Assembly (NCBI GenBank): GCA_963820395.1
Contig: CAWGAE010000020.1
Location: 248,001 to 312,000, forward strand
Length of the DNA: 64,000 nucleotides
Direction of reading: 5' to 3'
From: DATFVJ01 sp963820395
GTDB taxonomy: Bacteria > Actinomycetota > Actinomycetes > Streptosporangiales > Streptosporangiaceae
This document shows positions 52,150 to 62,199 of this stretch, in pieces. Numbering within the stretch: position 1 is the stretch's first letter; every line of letters starts with the position of its first letter. Both the position numbers and the translations under genes were made by a program. Below the pieces are notes generated by a model. It made no database searches and was not told where the DNA came from. It was given only the letters and a program-made list of their open reading frames with translations.

Positions 52150-54342
52150 CTACCTGGAGGACGACCGCCCGGGGGCGCGCGAGTCGTCGATCTCGCCGAT
52201 GACCTGGCCGCCAAGCTCCCGCGTGATCAGCTCCATGCCCGTTAGCCCCGCGCCGGCTTCGACATCGTCGTCGATGTCGGCCTCATCATCTAGATCGGGC
52301 ACGTCGGCCCGCATGTCAACCGGCATCCCGTACGGCACCGGCGGCATCTCGGCCGACCCGGGCCGACGCGGCCGGTCAGGGGGATTCTCCTCACCGCGCG
52401 CTGCACCGCCGCGCTGATCCTTGGCGCGCGGTCGCTGCCGGGCGGCGGACTGGCCGGTGCCTTGGCTGGCGACCTGAGCGGTGACCTGGTCGTGGCCGCC
52501 AGGTAGGAGACCGGAGGTTTCCAGTCGGCCGCGACCGACCGCGGGAACTCCCCGGATGCGCCAATCTACGCCGAACCGATCATGCAGGACACGGGCCAGG
52601 ATCGCGTCGCTGCCGCTGGCCGAGAAACCCTTCAGCTCACCGTCCCTGGCGAACTCGAGAGTGAGGACATCTCCCTCGATCGACGCCACGCTGGCGTTGC
52701 TGAGCTGGATCCAGGACACCTTGCGCACCTGTCGAACCGCATCGAGGATGGCGTCCCAGCCGCGGCGGACCGATTCGGCATCGATGACGCCGGGGGCAGC
52801 CTCGGGTTCTGGGACCGTGGGGGTGGCCGTCGCGGCGGGGGCGGTGGCTGCGCCGGATGAGGCTCGCGCGGCAGCAGCGGGAGCGGGGACCTGCCTGGCG
52901 GGAGCCGGGGCGGACGGGGCTAGCCCAGCCCGGCTCCCTGGTCCGGGCTCGTCCTGTCCCGGCTGGGCCCGTCCCGGCTGGGCCTGTCCCGGCTGGGCCT
53001 CTCCCGGCTGGGCCCCTCCCGGCTGGGCCTGTCCCGGTTCGTCCTGCGCGGATGAGTCCTGCGCGGATGGGCCCGGCGCGGATGGGCCCGGCGCGGACCG
53101 GGCCCGGCCGGACGCAGCCGCGGGCCCTGGCACGGCGATCTCGGGAGGCGCCTCGCTCACGCCGCCGAGGGCAAGCCGCCGTTCCATTCGTTCCAGCCTG
53201 GCGAGCAGCGCGGCCTCGCCGGCATCAGCAGCGGGCAGCAGCATGCGGGCACAGGTCAGCTCGAGCAGCAACCTGGGCGACGCCGCGCCGCGCATTTCGG
53301 TCAGACCCGCATTGAGCAGCTCAGCCGCCCGGGTCAGTTCAGCGGTCCCGAACCTGGCTACCTGCTCGCGCAGGCGGTCCACCTGGTCCGCCGGGCCGTC
53401 GAACAGGCCCGAGCGGTTGTCGCCGCCCGACGCGCCGAGCACGATCAGGTCACGGAACCGGTCGAGTAGGTCGGCAGCGAACCTGCGCGGGTCGTTACCA
53501 CCGTTGATAACCCGGTCCACCATGCGGAAGACGGCGGCCCCGTCGGCGGCGGCGAACGCGTCCACGGTCTCGTCGAGCAGGCTCGCGTCTGTGTAGCCGA
53601 GCAGCGACACGGCATCGGCATAGGTGATGCCGGCTGCGTCAGAGCCGGCAAGCAACTGGTCGAGGACGGATAGCGCGTCCCGGGCGGACCCGGCGCCCGC
53701 GCGGACGACCAGCGGCAGGGCGGTGGGCTCGTAGGCGACGCCCTCGGCGTCCAGGATCTGTTCGATTAGCTCACGCAGGATCTGCGGCGCGACGAGCCGG
53801 AACGGGTAGTGGTGGGTCCTGGACCTGATCGTGCCGATGACCTTCTCCGGCTCGGTCGTCGCGAACACGAACTTCAGGTGCGGCGGCGGCTCCTCCACGA
53901 GTTTCAGCAGCGCGTTGAAGCCCTCGCGGGTGACCATGTGCGCCTCATCGATGATGTAGACCTTGAAACGGCCGGATACCGGTGCATAAAAGGCGCGTTC
54001 CCGCAGGTCACGAGCGTCATCGACGCCGCCGTGCGAGGCAGCATCGATCTCGATCACATCGATGCTGCCCGGCCCACCCGGCGCGAGCGCGAGGCACGAT
54101 TCGCATTTGCCGCAGGGGTCCGGGGTCGGCCCTTGCTCGCAATTGAGCGACCTGGCGAGGATGCGGGCGCTCGAGGTCTTGCCGCAGCCGCGCGGCCCGC
54201 TGAAAAGGTAGGCGTGGTGGACCCGGCCGGCAAGCAGCGCCTGCCGGAGTGGCACTGTCACATGATCCTGCCCCTTAACCTCCGCGAGGGTGGCCGGGCG
54301 GTACTTGCGATACAGAGCCAGACTCGAAGGCTCACCTGCCAT
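52150..54342 (-). CDS. dnaX: DNA polymerase III subunits gamma and tau
   Basis: The 730-aa clamp-loader ATPase has Walker A FSGPRGCGKTSSARIL, a zinc module CEQGPTPDPCGKCESC, Walker B VYIIDEAHMVT, the sensor-1 region VFATTEPEKV and the SRC motif with the arginine finger GSARDALSVLDQLL. A low-complexity Gln/Pro/Gly repeat of the form EPGQAQPGG (residues about 430-470) links it to the tau C-terminal domain (VRRGWDAILDAVRQVRKVSW). It loads the sliding clamp. The SRP RNA gene lies upstream in the same direction. Confidence 0.97.
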   Translation of the reverse strand: MAGEPSSLALYRKYRPATLAEVKGQDHVTVPLRQALLAGRVHHAYLFSGPRGCGKTSSARILARSLNCEQGPTPDPCGKCESCLALAPGGPGSIDVIEIDAASHGGVDDARDLRERAFYAPVSGRFKVYIIDEAHMVTREGFNALLKLVEEPPPHLKFVFATTEPEKVIGTIRSRTHHYPFRLVAPQILRELIEQILDAEGVAYEPTALPLVVRAGAGSARDALSVLDQLLAGSDAAGITYADAVSLLGYTDASLLDETVDAFAAADGAAVFRMVDRVINGGNDPRRFAADLLDRFRDLIVLGASGGDNRSGLFDGPADQVDRLREQVARFGTAELTRAAELLNAGLTEMRGAASPRLLLELTCARMLLPAADAGEAALLARLERMERRLALGGVSEAPPEIAVPGPAAASGRARSAPGPSAPGPSAQDSSAQDEPGQAQPGGAQPGEAQPGQAQPGRAQPGQDEPGPGSRAGLAPSAPAPARQVPAPAAAARASSGAATAPAATATPTVPEPEAAPGVIDAESVRRGWDAILDAVRQVRKVSWIQLSNASVASIEGDVLTLEFARDGELKGFSASGSDAILARVLHDRFGVDWRIRGVPAVGRGRLETSGLLPGGHDQVTAQVASQGTGQSAARQRPRAKDQRGGAARGEENPPDRPRRPGSAEMPPVPYGMPVDMRADVPDLDDEADIDDDVEAGAGLTGMELITRELGGQVIGEIDDSRAPGRSSSR

Positions 54343-54376
54343 GGGCTCTCATCCTCGCCAGGGCTGGAAGAGGGAA

Positions 54377-54472
54377 GAGGGACCCCCCGCACACCCGTCA
54401 GAGCCCGCGTACCCTTGCTGCCTTCCGGCCCTGGGGGGGTTGGCGGGATTCACGCCGTGCGGAGGGTCTCAG
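54377..54472 (-). ncRNA. ffs: Bacterial small signal recognition particle RNA
   Basis: The minus strand carries the conserved SRP apical loop GGGCCGGAAGGCAGCAAGGG (54413-54432 region), flanked by complementary arms: GACCCTCCGCAC at the 5' end pairs with GTGCGGGGGGTC at the 3' end. The length of about 95 nt and location directly upstream of dnaX are typical of actinobacteria. It forms the RNA core of SRP with Ffh for membrane protein targeting. Confidence 0.9.
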
Positions 54473-54686
54473 GACAGTCTAGTGGCCAGCGCCAGGGGAA
54501 GGCCGCCGACTGGGAAGACTGATGGCCGCAGTTGGCAAAGGCCGGCCGCAGCGCCCCGCTCGGATCGGGCGGGCCGCCCACTGATCCCGAACGGCTCCGT
54601 GGGCAAGAGCGGGGCCTGGGACGTGCGTGTCAGCGTGGGCACGGTTCGGCCGGGCACCAGTTCACGGGACCGGTACGCTTGCCCAT

Positions 54687-54774
54687 GGAGGATTCGCCTA
54701 GTGGCCTAGGGCGCACGCTTGGAAAGCGTGTTGGGTGCAAGCCCTCGCGAGTTCGAATCTCGCATCCTCCGCCA
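54687..54774 (+). tRNA. tRNA-Ser (anticodon GGA)
   Basis: Acceptor arms GGAGGAT / ATCCTCC pair, the discriminator G and encoded CCA are present, and the anticodon stem CACGC-TTGGAAA-GCGTG gives a seven-base loop with anticodon GGA, reading UCC. A long variable arm (class II, about 15 nt) fits serine. The 3' half is duplicated imperfectly at 63599-63645, marking it as an integration site. Confidence 0.95.
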
Positions 54775-55195
54775 CGCTGAACTGCGCAAACGCAGCTCGC
54801 GGGCAGCAGGTCGGCTGCTGGCGCAAGCACGTTTGGCTCAGTTTGTGGCCACGAAACGCGCCTTGCCCGGCGGTCGTGCCTGGTGGAGGGGTTTCATGAC
54901 TCTGCCTGCAGCACCCGGTTCCGTCTCCTGCTGTGTCCGCCATGCCGGTGCCGCCGGCGGTGTGTGGTGCGCGGAACGCGAGGGATAGGCACCCTGCCGT
55001 GCTGGCCATGGGCCGCATTGCGGTCCATGGCGGAAGGCGGCGGCGGTTCCTGTTGATTCCTTGCGCCAGCCGCCCAAAGAAAAGGGTGAGCGCACGCGCG
55101 GCCTGACGCACGGATGGCTTCTCCAGAAGCCGCATCGGTAGCTCAACGAACGCCGGGATCTCGGGATGGCCGGGATGGCCGGCTGACCGCGGCTA
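54775..55195. other. Element edge, no gene seen
   Basis: About 420 bases immediately inside the tRNA junction. No supported gene; overlapping frames are non-specific. Confidence 0.45.
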
Positions 55196-55400
55196 CGTGT
55201 CGATGCCCTGATCAAGCACGCCAGGTCGATGTGGCGGCCCTGCAGGTTCTCGGATAGACGGATGAGGTGTTCCAGCGACCGGCCGAGCCGATCGAGCTTG
55301 GTCACGACAAGCTGATCGCAGGCCAGGGCACGAGCAGCGCCTTGTCCAGCTCCGGCCTGCGGGCCAGCTTCCCGGACGCCTTGTCGATTTGCTAACCCCC
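55196..55400 (-). pseudogene. Serine resolvase/invertase N-terminal remnant
   Basis: The minus strand contains VTKLDRLGRSLEHLIRLSENLQGRHIDLACL, a hallmark of the serine-recombinase catalytic domain (TKLDRLxRS), followed in another frame by VLDQGIDT. Upstream, GKLARRPELDKALLVP continues the family (SGKxxxRPxLxxxL) before another shift. The catalytic Ser region and the DNA-binding C-terminus are missing. It is a broken remnant. Confidence 0.6.
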
Positions 55401-55509
55401 GGCATGGTTAGGAAGACGCGGACACGGCATGCGGACACGCTGCTCCTGCGCAAATGGCCTGCCCGCCATGAGTGTCCGTTAACGTTAATTACCGAGACAT
55501 TGCAGACGC

Positions 55510-58500
55510 CTACCTCCTGGCCAGCATTCGTTCTAGCGCCGCGAACGCGGACGGGTCCAGCAGCACTACGGACCTTGCCGCGGCCGTCCATCGCCCAACA
55601 ACACAAGTGGCCGCAGCCACTTGATAGGTGTACGGAGAGTTCCCAGCGCCGGCCAGCGCACCCGCCACCTCCGCCAGGGTCTCCGCCTGCAAGACCAGGT
55701 TGGTGAGGGACCGGGCGGCCGCCTCGGCCTGCCCCGCGACCGTGACAGCCTGCTGATGCTGCCCGGCGGCGGCCAGCGCACCCGCTACCTGCGCCAGGGC
55801 CCGCGGCTGCGAGTACCCGTCGGTGAGGGACCGGGCTGCCACCTCGGCCTTAGCCGCGACGGAACTCATGTGAACGGCGCGGCCCGCACGCACATGCACC
55901 GGGACCGGGGCCGACAGTATCCCGTTTGTGAGACGGGCTGCCACCTCGGCCCGCCCCGCGACCGTGACAGCCTGCTGATGCTGCTCGGCGGCGGCCAGCG
56001 CCCCCGCCACCGCAGCCAGGGCCCGCGCTCGCACGTACGGGTTGGTGATGGACCGGGCTGCCGCCTCCGCTTGCTCGTGCTGCCTGGCGGCGGCCAGCGC
56101 CCCCGCCACCGGCGCCAGCGCCCGCGCCTGCCAGTATGGGATGGTGATGAAACGGGCTGCCGCCTCCGCCTGCTCGTGCTGCCCGGCGGCGGCCAGCGCC
56201 CCCGCCACCGGCGCCAGCGCCCGCGCCTGGTAAGATGGGTCGGTGAAGGAACGGGCTGCCGTTTCGGCGTGCCCCGCGACGGTGACGCGCCTGCTGATGC
56301 TGCCCGGCCGGCGGCCAGCGCCCCCGCCACCTGCGCCAGGGCCTGCGCCTGAACGTCCGGGTCGGTGATGAGAGCGGGCCGCCGCCTCGGCCTGCCCCGC
56401 GACGTTGACCGCCTGCTGATGCTGCCCGGCGGCGGCCAGCGCCCCGCTACCTCCGCCAGGGCCTGCGCCTGCCGGTACGGGTAGGTGATGGACCGGGCTG
56501 CTGCCTCGGCCTGCTGGTGCTGCCCGGTGTCGGCCAGCGCCTCCGCCACCTGCGCCAGGGCCCGCGGCTGCGAGTCCGGGCCGGTGATGGAGCGGGCGGC
56601 CGCCTCGGCCTGCCCGGCGACGGTGGCCGCCTGCTGATGCTGCCCGGCCTCGGCCAGCGCCTCCGCCACCTACGCCAGGGCCTGCGCCTGCCAGTCCGGG
56701 TCGAGGAACCGGGCCGCCGCCTCGGCCCGCCCGGCGACGTTCGCGGCCTGCTGGTGCTGCCCGGCCGCGGCCAGCGCCCCCGCCACCCGCGCCAGGGCCT
56801 GCGGCTGCGGGTACCGTCGGTGATGGACCGGGCGGCCGCCTCGGCCTGCCCGGCCACGGTCGGCCGCCTGCTGGTGCTGCCCGGCCGCGGCCAGCGCCCC
56901 CGCCACCTGCGCCAGGGCCTGCGCCTGCGCGTACCGGTCGTGATGACCGGGCGGCCGCCTCGGCGTGCCCGGCGACGGTGACCGCCTGCTGGTGCTGCCC
57001 GGCCGCGGCCAGCGCCCCCGCCACCCGCGCCAGGGCCTCCGCCTGCCGGCGCGGGTCGGTGATGGACGCGGGCGATCGCCTCGGCCTGCTGGTGCTGCCC
57101 GGCCTGCGGCCAGCGCCCCCGCCACCTGCGCCAGCGCCTCCGCCTGCCGGTCCGGGTCGGTGATGGAGCGGGCGATCGCCTCGGCCTGCTGGTGCTGCCC
57201 GGCCTGCGGCCAGCGCCCCCGCCACCTGCGCCAGGGCCTCGCGCCTGCCGGTCCGGGTCGGTGATGAGCGGGCCGCCGCCTCGGCCTGCCCGGCGACGGC
57301 CGCGGCCTGCTGATGCTGCCCGGCCTGCGGCCAGCGCCTCCGCCACCTGCGCCAGGGCCTCGCGCCTGCCAGTCCGGGTCGGTGATGGACCGGGCGGCCG
57401 CCTCGGCCTGCCCGGCGACGGCCGCCGCCTGCTGGTGCTGCCCGGCCGCGGCCAGCGCCCCGCCACCTGCGCCAGGGCCTCCGCCTGCCAGTTCGGGTCG
57501 GTGATGGACCGGGCGGCCGCCTCGGCCTGCTCGGTGCTGCCCGGCTGCGGCCAGCGCCCCCGCCACCTCGGCCAGGGCCTGCGCCTGTCGAGTCCGGGTC
57601 GGTGATCGAGGTGGCGAGGGCTTCGGCGCGGGTGGCCTGGCCGAGGGTGGCCCAGACGGCGGGCAGGCGGATGGGGATGTTGGTGTTGCGGTCGGTGAGC
57701 TGGTCGCGGTGGCAGGCCAGGGCGAGCGCGCTGGCCAGGTCCGGGGTGTCCTGGGCGGCGATGAGGTCCAGGGCGGCGCGGATCTCGGCCAGGGCGGCGG
57801 CATCCCCGCCGGTCAGAGCGAGCATGCGGTCATGGCGGGCCAGATCGCTGGCGCAGGCGATCATGCGGGGCAGGTCACCGAGGGAGACCAGGAGGCGGTA
57901 GTAGCCGCTCAGCAGGTACTCCGGGAGTCCCAGGCGGCCAGCCCCGGTCGTGGTAGCCTGCGGCCCAGGCGTGCAGCCGGTCGTGGTAGCCGGCCAGCCG
58001 GCTGGCCGAGGTAGCGGACGGCGGCGGCCTGCAGTTCCTCATGGCCCAGCAGGTACACCTCCGGCCCGGTCGCCGGGCCCAGCGGCTGACCCGGCGGGTG
58101 AAGGTCCGCCCGGCCGCGGTGTGCAGGATCGTCTCGATCTCCCACAGCGGGACCCCGGTCAGCTCACCCAGGTCCGGGCCGGACAGGCCGCCCGGGCCGC
58201 GGTCAGCAGGCCCAGCAGGTCCTGCTCGGCCGGGCTGCCACGCAGCAGACGCTGCAGTTCCTGCCGGCCCAGCCGCCCGATATCCCGGGCGTAGCGGGGA
58301 GCCGGTGGAGCAGCCGGATGATGCCCGGGTCGCGCAGCGGGTGCCAGTCCGGCACGTCATCGGGGACCGGCGGGTTCGGCCGCCCGGCCACGATCACCCG
58401 CATCCCGGCCGGCGGGTCGGCGGGCAGCAGCCCGGCGATGCTGTGCGCATGCGGGCCGGTGGTCACCCCCCGGTCCTCATCCAGCCCGTCGACCACCAGC

Positions 58501-58970
58501 ACCAGCCGCCCGCCCGCCTCCTGGCAGGCGCCTGCCGCCTGGGCCAGCAGGTCCAGCAGGTACGCCTCCCGGGTGGCCTCGGGCAGCACCGCGGGCAGCT
58601 CCTGCCCGGTCAGCGCGGCCAGCTGCTCCAGCAGCACCTGGGTGAACGCCTCCCGGGTGTCCTGGGCGGCCAGCCGGGCGGTGATGAAGAACGACACGAT
58701 CCGCACCCGCTCGCCCACCTGCGCCGGCGGGCGCAGCACGAACGTCGACAGCAGCGCCGACTTACCCGCCCATGCCCCCGCCTGCCACCACACATACGGG
58801 CCCCGGCCCGCCTCCAGGCAGAACGCGGCCAGCTCGGCCAGCTCCGCCTCTCGGTCCAGCAACCCGGGCGGGTCGGGCGGCGCGATCCGCCGCACCTGCT
58901 GCAGATACGACGACCGGACGGCCGCACGCGCGGCACCCTGGTAGATCGTTGACCTGCTTCGCAGCGCCAA
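55510..58970 (-). pseudogene. NACHT-like STAND NTPase with TPR repeats, multiply frameshifted
   Basis: From a TTG at 58970 the minus strand encodes a STAND NTPase: DREAELAELAAFC, Walker A WQAGAWAGKSALLSTF, Walker B LVLVVDGLDED, and sensor VIVAGRPNPPVPDDVPDWH. In further frames come the winged-helix part GGLSGPDLGELTGVPLWEIE, then GYHDRLHAWAAGYHDRGWPP, then a repeat array of about 35-residue units (ALAxVAGALAAAGQHQQAxxxAxxAEAAARSITDP) to the C-terminus at 55510 (DPSAFAALERMLARR). At least five frame changes occur in the domain part and more in the repeats. STAND NTPases are used in signalling and anti-phage immunity; which applies here is unknown. The shifts may be real decay or assembly faults in a GC-rich repeat. 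Confidence 0.7.
55640..57600 (-). repeat. TPR-like coding repeat array
   Basis: Roughly twenty imperfect units of about 100 bp encode the TPR-like motif (VAGALAAAGQHQQA followed by AEAAARSITDP). Near-identity between adjacent units makes this stretch prone to slippage, unequal recombination and assembly error, and the reading frame changes several times inside it. Confidence 0.8.
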
Positions 58971-59039
58971 CAGCCGACCCCTGGGATGGCTCGGACATGG
59001 TACGAGGCCGCCACGTCACCATGGGGATGCGCCGCCCCG

Positions 59040-59623
59040 GGACAGTAAAGGCCCGGCAAGGCCATCAATGCCGGGACGGGGCCGCACACGCGCAGCACGA
59101 CGGAGGCGCCTCGCGGGATCGCCGGGGACGGTTAGCGGCCAGGCCGCCCCGGCCTGAGAGGGTCCAGGCGGCTCCCGGTGCACCTGTACGCCCCCCGCGA
59201 CCTGACCGAACGCGATGCCCCGTCTCTCGGCCTGCGCATGGGCGTCGCCGGTGAAGACGGCCGACCCCTCCCCCGCCACCGCTGACCGGCCGCTGACGCC
59301 TGCTCAACCACCCGCAGCCGAGCCACCAGCTCCGTCACCACCTGGCCGAACAGCCTCATCCTTACGAGCCGCAGCTGCGAGCACCAGCTCCACCTGCTGC
59401 CGGGTCAGGTCACTGACCTGCCCGGCATCCGCTCCGCCTCCTCTACGAGCTCGGCCAGCACCGGATGCCCGCCCAGCTTGGCCGCCACCACCTCATGCAA
59501 CCGGTCCAGCGAGGCGTCAATCACCCCGTCCGCCTCAGCATCAAGACGCCCGCCCGCCCGCCGGGCCTTCCGCAACGCCCAGGCCACCACATACCCGGCA
59601 ACCACACCGGCCTCGATAACCAC
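59040..59623 (-). pseudogene. Small membrane-anchored partner of the NACHT-TPR gene, frameshifted
   Basis: GTG 59623 opens VVIEAGVVAGYVVAWALRKARRAGG, a single membrane helix with a basic flank, then DAEADGVIDASLDRLHEVVAAKLGG. After a shift near 59420 the sequence continues FGQVVTELVARLR, then after another shift GSAVFTGDAHAQAERRGIAFGQVAGGVQVH. The tail is a short glycine-rich strand motif seen in actinobacterial conflict-system partner proteins. Both the arrangement and spacing (about 70 bp to the NACHT gene) suggest a two-gene module. It is broken at two places. Confidence 0.5.
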
Positions 59624-59929
59624 GGCACCCGCCCCTCACGTCCAGTACATGAACGGCCACATCATGCCCGACCCATCTCATCCATGTGGGCCATCTTCAG
59701 CTGCCTGTGCTGACCACATCGCGGTGCGCACCCATCCTCCACAGCGCAGGAGCGCGGCACTATTTCGCGAGGCAGTGCTCGTGACCAGCGTTGCCCTCCG
59801 GGGCCGTGAGCGTGTGTCGGGCTAGCCGCCTACGCGAAACCTTCGCCATGCCCTATCTGTGTCCCAGAAGGCGCGACTGCGCCGGGGAGGGCGGGTGGGA
59901 GCGGATTGGCTACGGGCCGCTAAAACCGT

Positions 59930-60801
59930 CCGCTCTCAGCGTCTGGCGCGATGCTGTGCCGTGTCGAGGGCGCGGGACACGGAACGCTCGGCCACATTGG
60001 CTTGCTGGGCCGCGGTGCTTTGCACCGCGGGCATGGGCGCGGCGCGTCGCCGTGGTAATCGAGCATCAGTGTGACCTGATCGCACTCGCCGCACCACGGC
60101 GGCCGCGCCGATCGCGATGCGAGATACGGGCAGCTCGGCGGGCGATAGCCGGGCGGCCAGCACCGCGTACGGGTTCCGCACGCCCGTCGTGTTAGTCCCA
60201 GTGGCCGATGCCAACGCCTGCGGCGTCCAGCCCATGTCGAGCGCGGCCTTCACGGCGGGGGCGAGCCTGGCCCGCTGCGCATCGGTCAGACGCCAGGCAT
60301 CTCCGAGGGCGGCGAAGAACTCGCCGACCCGGCCGTCGGCAGCGGCCGCGGCTGCTCGCCGCGCCTGCGGGCGTGCCCGGCGGCGGTTTCTTGATGATTC
60401 TTTGGTGGATCGGCCGACACAGCTGTGCTTGGGGTCTCCTGACACGGTTGTGTCAGGGGTGGGCTGTCACCGGTGTCACCCCCGGACAGATTGTCAGGGG
60501 GGACATTCTGTCCGGGGCTGTGGATAACGCGATCGCTGGTGACGACGGTGTAGGAGTTCGTCGACCCGGCCCGCCCGCCGCCGCGGTGCACGACAACGTG
60601 CCCCTCGGCCTCCAGCCGGGTGATCACCCGGCGGACCGTGCGTTCGCTGATGTTGGCCTGGCGGGCCATCGTGGCCGCCGATGGCCAGCAGCCCGCGCCG
60701 TCGTCGCGCGAGCACGCGTCGGCCAGAGCGAGGAGCACCAGGCGCTCGTTGCCTGAGGTCGGCGAGTTCGCCCACACCCAGTTCATCACCGCGATGCTCA
60801 T
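59930..60801 (-). pseudogene. HTH/zinc-ribbon replication-type protein (copy A), frameshifted
   Basis: Frame one from ATG 60801 starts MSIAVMNWVWANSPTSGNERLVLLALADACS and has an HTH (SAATMARQANISERTVRRVITRLEAEG). After a shift near 60350 another frame gives VGEFFAALGDAWRLTDAQRARLAPAVKAAL and TGTNTTGVRNPYAVLAARLSP; after a second shift the zinc ribbon PPWCGECDQVTLML and APRPCPRCK follows. This is a common actinobacterial plasmid/element helix-turn-helix family, probably for replication or regulation. Two shifts make it non-functional unless they are errors. A second copy lies at 62200-63276. Confidence 0.6.
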
Positions 60802-61100
60802 CGCGCCCGGTTCCCAGGTGTCCGATTCTGGGAGCAGGATGGGAGCGGCCAGCTCCCGTCAGGCGCGGTCAGGCGCGGTCGTCCGAGCCGAGCGCATGTC
60901 ACTGAGCTGCGCAGACATGCCCGAGCAGGCGACTCGCACTTCGGCGCGCCCTGTTCGGGATTCAGCGCCCAGGAGATCGCCTTCGCGCTCACAGAGCACC
61001 GCCCGCAGGCGCGCCGTCCCGTGAAAGACGGCCGGTCTCTTTGCTCAGCTTGTGTCTCATTCACCGAGCCGGGCCATGAGGACCCGGCCCGTTGACGGAA
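60802..61100 (-). pseudogene. Debris of an integrase tail and an HTH-gene start
   Basis: The stretch holds two recognisable scraps. Near 60815-60850 is a copy of the integrase C-terminal tail also seen at about 788-820 (reverse-strand GCTCCCATC...GCTCCCA.AATCGGACACC). Near 60950-61065 is NETQAEQRDRPSF and SAKAISWALN, similar to the start of the HTH copy B region. Both are fragments. Confidence 0.4.
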
Positions 61101-61261
61101 TGTGACTGCTGAAGATGCTTCAGCCGCGCTCGGAGCCGCCGTTCGGAGCGGCTGGCGACTTCTCGGGCTGACTTGCTGACGGGCGCGCCTATCGGGCATT
61201 ATGTACTCCCGCCAAGGAGTGCCTTCGTGTTCGGTGGATGCATCCGATAGCGGGAGGGCCG

Positions 61262-62104
61262 ATGCCGAGCGGCGATGAGATCCGAGACGTTCAGCGAGCG
61301 ACGTGGGCCGGGCTTTCTGCGGGCTGGGAGAAGTGGGACTCGGTCATCATGGATCAGCTGGGCCCGGTCGGCACAGCGATTATCGAGCGTCTCGACATCG
61401 CTGATGATCAGCAGCATCTCGACATTGCCGCGGGCACTGGTGAGCCGGGGCTGACCGTCGCCAAGCTCGCGCCGAGGGGACACGTCGTTCTGACCGACCT
61501 TGCGGCTGAGATGCTCGACATCGCGACGCGACGAGCGAACGCGCAAGGGATCACCAATTTTGAGACCAAGGTGTGCAGCGCCGACGACCTGCCATTCGGT
61601 GACGCGACATTCGACAGTATCTCGGTACGGTTCGGATACATGTTCTTTCCCGACGTCGCCAAAGCGACCGCCGAGTTCGCGCGCGTGCTCAAGCCGGGCG
61701 GACGTCTCTGCTCGTCGGTATGGGTCAAGCCCGAGGAAAACCCGTGGGCGACGATCGCCATGCAGGCAATCGCGACGGAGGCGGTGCTGGCGCCACCCGA
61801 CCCGGACGGGCCGAATATGTTCCGGTGCGCTGCCCCGGGATATGTCAGTGCCCTGTACGAGGCCGCGGGGCTGCGCGACGTTGCCGAGTGGAACGTCGAC
61901 GTCGAACTCGTGACGCGATCGCCCGCGCAGTATTGGGAGATGATCAGCGAGCACGTCTCGCTCGCAGTTGCGGCGCTTCAGCAGGTCGACGAACCGGCGC
62001 GGGAGCGGATCGCGAAAGCCGTCATCGCCAAGGTCAGCACCTACGAAGAAGACGGCAAGGTAAGGATTCCGGGCGTGGCCCGCTGCATCGTCGGCACGAA
62101 GTAG
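61262..62104 (+). CDS. Class I SAM-dependent methyltransferase
   Basis: The 280-aa enzyme has a UbiE/MenG-like Rossmann core: HLDIAAGTGEPGLTVAKLAP (motif I), VVLTDLAAEMLDIATRRA (motif II, acidic end), FETKVCSADDLPFGDATFDSISVRFGYMFF, and EFARVLKPGGRLCSSVWV (motif post-III). The substrate-binding C-terminal half includes YEAAGLRDVAEWNVDVELV. Substrate unknown. ATG 61262 follows GGGAGGG at 61252-61258. It is the only intact gene of the element and lies between the two decayed HTH copies, a cargo position. Confidence 0.88.
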   Translation: MPSGDEIRDVQRATWAGLSAGWEKWDSVIMDQLGPVGTAIIERLDIADDQQHLDIAAGTGEPGLTVAKLAPRGHVVLTDLAAEMLDIATRRANAQGITNFETKVCSADDLPFGDATFDSISVRFGYMFFPDVAKATAEFARVLKPGGRLCSSVWVKPEENPWATIAMQAIATEAVLAPPDPDGPNMFRCAAPGYVSALYEAAGLRDVAEWNVDVELVTRSPAQYWEMISEHVSLAVAALQQVDEPARERIAKAVIAKVSTYEEDGKVRIPGVARCIVGTK

Positions 62105-62199
62105 GGACGCCCGAACTGGAGCGTCTGCGCACAGTTGCCGAGCCGCGGAGCTCATCTTGACAGCCGGAAATACTCGGCGTTCGGCGCGAATTTGCCTGA

